A DNA stretch of 5,134 nt from Clostridiales bacterium (GTDB taxonomy: Bacteria > Bacillota > Clostridia > Lachnospirales > Lachnospiraceae): positions 1 through 5,134 of the forward strand of contig JAJQIQ010000243.1 of assembly GCA_021199135.1 (NCBI GenBank). Reading direction: 5' to 3'. The notes beneath the pieces are model-generated. The model saw only the letters and a program-made list of their open reading frames with translations. It was not told where the DNA came from and searched no databases. The position numbers and the translations under genes were made by a program. Below, piece by piece: positions 1 to 5,134 of the stretch. The stretch's first letter is position 1. Every line of letters begins with the position of its first letter.

Positions 1-468
1 CTGCATCTTCGGCGATATCGTGTATACCCGAAGCACTTCCGCGACGATGTCCTGCGTCGCCCCGAGCTCCTTTATCGCCGCGTCCGAGTTGTCGCTCATG
101 AACTGCTGTGCCGCCTCAGTGATCGCTTCCTCCTCGTCATCGGTGAGCGACACCCCATAGTCATCGGCGTGAGCCGAGAGCGTGTACATCGTGTGGAGCT
201 CATCCATCACGGAGTCCTTTAATGATTCCTCCATCGTGGAGCCGTCCCCGTACAGGTCCTGCGACCAGACGTCGCTCCCGAAATATGACGTGTATGTGTC
301 CTCGTAGCATGCCTGCATATAGCGGCAGTAGAAATTTGCCACGCCGAGCGTGACATCGACTCCGTCCGTGCTCGCTATGACTGCGCTCTTGTTTATGCCG
401 CAGCCCGACAGTGTCGACACCCCGAGTGCCCCCGCCAGAAGCACGGCGGCAATCCTATTTTTCTTCAT
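1..468 (-). CDS. Lipoprotein of the PrsA/SurA-like foldase (peptidylprolyl isomerase) type, N-terminal part
   Basis: The first 156 codons of a gene whose 3' end lies beyond the left edge of the window; no stop is seen. It begins with a lipoprotein signal peptide: basic MKKNR, a hydrophobic core at about residues 6-19, and lipobox LSGC with Cys23 as the expected lipidated residue. The mature part (LGVANFYCRYMQ, SYFGSDVWSQD, MEESLKDSVMDEL, DDYGVSLTDDEEEAI) resembles the helical N-terminal chaperone region of lachnospiral lipoproteins annotated as peptidylprolyl isomerase. The parvulin domain would follow after the window edge, so catalysis cannot be judged here. Expected role: folding of secreted proteins on the outer face of the membrane. 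The ATG at 466-468 was chosen because a GGGAGG lies upstream and the signal peptide fits; an in-frame ATG 8 codons further up (490-492) is possible. The gene has its own promoter but may also receive mfd read-through. It could instead be a non-catalytic SurA_N-type lipoprotein. Confidence 0.72.
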   Translation of the reverse strand, partial: MKKNRIAAVLLAGALGVSTLSGCGINKSAVIASTDGVDVTLGVANFYCRYMQACYEDTYTSYFGSDVWSQDLYGDGSTMEESLKDSVMDELHTMYTLSAHADDYGVSLTDDEEEAITEAAQQFMSDNSDAAIKELGATQDIVAEVLRVYTISPKMQ

Positions 469-502
469 GATAACTGCTTTCCTCCCAGTCATGATAACTG
501 CT
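465..502 (-). repeat. 14-nt direct repeat duplicating the start-codon region
   Basis: AGCAGTTATCATGA occurs twice on the minus strand, at 489-502 and 465-478, with a 24-nt period. Each copy contains an ATG, and because 24 is a multiple of three both ATGs are in the same reading frame. The upstream ATG would add the residues MTGRKAVI before MKKNR. The Shine-Dalgarno lies between the two copies. Confidence 0.85.
481..486 (-). promoter_or_regulatory. Ribosome binding site of the lipoprotein gene
   Basis: GGGAGG (followed by AAAG) on the minus strand lies 12 nt before the ATG at 466-468. The spacing is somewhat long, but this is the only Shine-Dalgarno-like element close to either candidate start. 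It lies downstream of the alternative ATG at 490-492, which therefore has no site of its own at normal distance. This favours the 468 start. Confidence 0.6.
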
Positions 503-507
503 ATATT

Positions 508-527
508 GGAGCGCAAAAATGCCCTCC
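508..527 (-). other. Short stem-loop at the 5' end of the lipoprotein mRNA leader
   Basis: On the minus strand, GGAG pairs with CTCC and GCA with TGC, with one G-G mismatch between the two helices and a TTTT loop. From the promoter at 536-564 transcription should start near 529-530, so the stem-loop would sit 2-3 nt from the mRNA 5' end. That position fits a 5' stabilising structure rather than a terminator, since no U-run follows. The helix is short and could be chance. Confidence 0.35.
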
Positions 528-535
528 ATCAAAAG

Positions 536-564
536 ATAATACCACTAATCTTTTTTTCTGACAA
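536..564 (-). promoter_or_regulatory. Sigma-A-type promoter with extended -10 for the lipoprotein gene
   Basis: On the minus strand, -35 TTGTCA (559-564) and -10 TATTAT (536-541) are separated by exactly 17 bp. Each differs from consensus at one base. TGG directly before the -10 makes the TGn extended -10 element. The spacer contains a run of seven A. The -35 begins 8 nt after the mfd stop codon. The predicted start near 529-530 gives a leader of about 60 nt. No terminator is visible between mfd and this promoter, so the lipoprotein gene may be transcribed both from here and by read-through from mfd. Confidence 0.75.
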
Positions 565-572
565 GAATAAAT

Positions 573-4115
<3,543 letters not shown>

Positions 4116-4123
4116 CTTTCGCT

Positions 4124-4129
4124 ACCTCT
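4124..4129 (-). promoter_or_regulatory. Ribosome binding site of mfd, overlapping the pth stop codon
   Basis: AGAGGT on the minus strand lies 8 nt before the TTG start of mfd and overlaps the TAG stop of pth (4128-4130). It supports the TTG codon as the true start and suggests translational coupling: ribosomes ending on pth stand directly on the mfd initiation region. Confidence 0.7.
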
Positions 4130-4763
4130 ATGCCTCATCGCTGCCGCCCTGACTTTCGTCGGCCTCCTGCTGCTTTTCCCTCTTCTCTTTCTTCTCCTTC
4201 TTCTCGTTGAACTGGTTCATCGCCGCGTCGATCCGCCCCTGCACGACCATCGCCGCCGCCTCAACCGCGCGGCCTATCGCCTCGTCGACAAGCTCCCTCT
4301 CCTGCTGCGAGAAATGCCCGAGCACATGGTCCTTTAGGTCCCAGCCCGCGGGCTTGCCGCCGACGCCTATCTTTATCCGCGCAAAGTCCTGCGTCCCGAG
4401 GTGCGCGATGATGTCCTTGATGCCATTGTGCCCGCCGGCGCTGCCCTTCTTCCTCAGGCGGATGTTGCCCGGCTCGAGGCTTATGTCGTCAAATATCACG
4501 AGCAGGTCCGTCGTGGGGTCTGCCTTATAATAGTGCACCGCCTCGCCGACGCTCTCGCCGCTTAAGTTCATGTATGTAAGCGGACAGAGCAGCATGACCG
4601 GCACGCCCTCGATGACGCCCTTGCCGCACTGCGCCTTGTGCTTTAAAAAATCCATGCCGATCCCGTACCGCTCCGCAATGGCCGACACCGCGTCGAACCC
4701 GACGTTGTGCCGCGTCCCCTCGTATTCCCTCCCCGGATTCCCCAGCCCCGCGATAATGAACAT
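4128..4763 (-). CDS. pth: Peptidyl-tRNA hydrolase
   Basis: Cleaves the ester bond of peptidyl-tRNAs released prematurely from ribosomes, recycling tRNA in the cytoplasm; normally essential. The 211 residues carry the bacterial Pth signature. AGLGNPG has Asn9 and TRHNVGF has His19, the general base. TYMNLSG has Asn66, IFDD has Asp92/93 (His-Asp pair and substrate contacts), and SAGGHNGI has Asn113. These correspond to E. coli Asn10, His20, Asn68, Asp93 and Asn114. The catalytic core ends near residue 186. The last 25 residues are a charged low-complexity tail (EKKEKKEKREK, then QQEADESQGGSDEA) that most Pth proteins of about 185-195 residues lack. The ATG start has a strong GGAGG 6 nt upstream and begins exactly at the family N-terminus. 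It is the first gene after the promoter at 4811-4839 and is followed after 12 nt by mfd. Confidence 0.97.
   Translation of the reverse strand: MFIIAGLGNPGREYEGTRHNVGFDAVSAIAERYGIGMDFLKHKAQCGKGVIEGVPVMLLCPLTYMNLSGESVGEAVHYYKADPTTDLLVIFDDISLEPGNIRLRKKGSAGGHNGIKDIIAHLGTQDFARIKIGVGGKPAGWDLKDHVLGHFSQQERELVDEAIGRAVEAAAMVVQGRIDAAMNQFNEKKEKKEKREKQQEADESQGGSDEA
4173..4205 (-). other. 33-nt uninterrupted purine tract at the 3' end of pth
   Basis: The coding strand is purely A and G over 33 nt, built of GAG and AAG codons that encode the EKKEKKEKREK part of the Pth tail. It contains Shine-Dalgarno-like stretches (such as AAGGAG and AGAGG) inside the reading frame, 58-90 nt before the mfd start. Such a repetitive tract is prone to length variation; in-frame changes would only alter tail length. 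Confidence 0.85.
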
Positions 4764-4769
4764 CTCCAG

Positions 4770-4777
4770 CCTCCCCT
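4770..4777 (-). promoter_or_regulatory. Ribosome binding site of pth
   Basis: AGGGGAGG on the minus strand lies 6 nt before the pth ATG and is a strong Shine-Dalgarno. Its 5' end touches the 3' arm of the hairpin at 4777-4793. Confidence 0.85.
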
Positions 4778-4793
4778 CGCCCCAGCGGGGCGA
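4777..4793 (-). other. GC-rich hairpin in the pth-mfd leader, abutting the Shine-Dalgarno
   Basis: A perfect 7-bp stem on the minus strand, TCGCCCC and GGGGCGA around a GCT loop. It lies about 10 nt into the predicted mRNA and is directly followed by the pth Shine-Dalgarno. No U-run follows on the minus strand, so it is not a terminator for the operon. The CCCC of the 5' arm could alternatively pair with the GGGG of the Shine-Dalgarno. That would give two competing structures, one leaving the ribosome site open and one covering it. The structure is seen in the sequence; any regulatory role is inference. Confidence 0.5.
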
Positions 4794-4810
4794 ATTTCTT
4801 TCTTCATATG

Positions 4811-4839
4811 ATTATAAGCGCATTTACGGTTTCCGTCAA
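4811..4839 (-). promoter_or_regulatory. Sigma-A-type promoter of the pth-mfd operon
   Basis: On the minus strand, -35 TTGACG (4834-4839) and -10 TATAAT (4811-4816) are separated by exactly 17 bp. The -10 is perfect consensus and the -35 differs at one base. Transcription should begin near 4804-4805, giving a leader of about 40 nt. The promoter lies just downstream of the spoVG terminator, so pth-mfd is transcribed independently of spoVG. Confidence 0.88.
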
Positions 4840-4852
4840 AACATTTTTACAT

Positions 4853-4887
4853 ACTAAAAGGGCGCTGCGGAAACTCCGCGGCGCCCT
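4853..4887 (-). terminator. Intrinsic terminator after spoVG
   Basis: On the minus strand, AGGGCGC pairs with GCGCCCT (7 bp). After one C-A mismatch, GCGGA pairs with TCCGC (5 bp) around a GTT loop. A short T-run (TTTTAGTAT) follows. It starts 31 nt after the spoVG stop and just before the pth promoter. The T-run is short, but the stem is long and GC-rich. Confidence 0.85.
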
Positions 4888-4918
4888 GCACACATCAACA
4901 TTTGCCCCCACCCTTGCC

Positions 4919-5134
4919 TTAAATCTGCTGCTCTTCGTCCACGATCTGCTGATACTTCTCCAGGATCAGGCTCTGGATGCTCTCGCGCGTGGCGGAGTTG
5001 ATCGGGTGCGCGATGTCGCGGTACTCCCCGTCACTCGCCCTGCGACTCGGCATCGCGATGAACAGCCCCTTGTCCCCGTCGATGACCTTGATGTCGTGGA
5101 CGACAAACTCGTCATCGATCGTGATGGAGACGAC
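4919..5134 (-). CDS. spoVG: Septation/sporulation regulator SpoVG, C-terminal part
   Basis: The last 71 codons and TAA stop of spoVG; by comparison with the B. subtilis protein (97 residues) about 20 N-terminal residues and the start lie beyond the right edge. The family core is clear: [46 protein letters not shown]. SpoVG is a small dimeric protein that binds DNA and RNA and acts as a global regulator; in Bacillus it influences asymmetric septation and sporulation, and in other Bacillota virulence or cell-envelope genes. The C-terminus ([13 protein letters not shown]) is short and Gln/Glu-rich compared with B. subtilis. The gene ends in its own terminator, so it is probably a separate transcript from pth-mfd despite the conserved adjacency. 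Its presence supports a Bacillota host but does not prove that the host sporulates, because non-sporulating members keep it. Confidence 0.95.
   Translation of the reverse strand, partial: VVSITIDDEFVVHDIKVIDGDKGLFIAMPSRRASDGEYRDIAHPINSATRESIQSLILEKYQQIVDEEQQI

Noticed and set aside
551..557. Run of seven T on the plus strand as a terminator tail
   Set aside because: On the transcribed minus strand it is an A-run inside the promoter spacer, and no stem precedes it in either direction.
4777..4800. The hairpin read on the plus strand, followed by a T-rich stretch, as a plus-strand terminator
   Set aside because: There is no plus-strand gene in the window for it to serve, and the T-run is interrupted.
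4805..4807. A minus-strand ATG upstream of pth that could begin a leader peptide
   Set aside because: It coincides with the predicted transcription start, so it would have no leader or Shine-Dalgarno, and its frame runs out of phase into pth.

Overview
The window is a compact block of housekeeping genes, all read from the minus strand (right to left). It comes from a fairly GC-rich, low-GC-phylum (Bacillota) type genome. The order spoVG, pth, mfd, then a lipoprotein of the parvulin foldase (PrsA/SurA-like) type is one I associate with Lachnospiraceae. The protein sequences also look lachnospiral, in particular Mfd and the 'LGVANFYCRYMQ' and 'DDYGVSLTDDE' segments of the lipoprotein. I do not name a genus. 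The genes are GC-rich with strong GC bias at third positions, which creates many long false ORFs on the opposite strand. The two promoter regions are AT-rich.

Layout from upstream (right) to downstream (left): (1) 4919-5134, the 3' part of spoVG, cut by the window edge, followed by a clear intrinsic terminator at 4853-4887. (2) A near-consensus sigma-A promoter at 4811-4839 (TTGACG, 17 bp, TATAAT), a leader of about 40 nt with a 7-bp hairpin next to the Shine-Dalgarno, then pth (4128-4763), encoding peptidyl-tRNA hydrolase with an unusual Lys/Glu-rich tail. (3) mfd (573-4115), encoding a full-length 1180-residue transcription-repair coupling factor. It starts at TTG, 12 nt after the pth stop, with its Shine-Dalgarno overlapping that stop, so pth and mfd look like one translationally coupled operon. 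(4) A second good promoter with an extended -10 (536-564), immediately after the mfd stop. It drives the lipoprotein gene (1-468, cut by the left edge), whose start region carries a 14-nt direct repeat giving two in-frame ATG codons.

In function, Pth rescues peptidyl-tRNAs that drop off ribosomes and Mfd rescues or removes stalled RNA polymerase and recruits excision repair. SpoVG is a nucleic-acid-binding global regulator. The lipoprotein is expected to fold exported proteins at the outer face of the membrane. Both complete genes are intact, with catalytic motifs present. I see no mobile element, CRISPR array, tRNA, rRNA or defence system, and no convincing sign of an undescribed system. The points of interest are small-scale regulatory details in the two intergenic regions and the pth-mfd junction.
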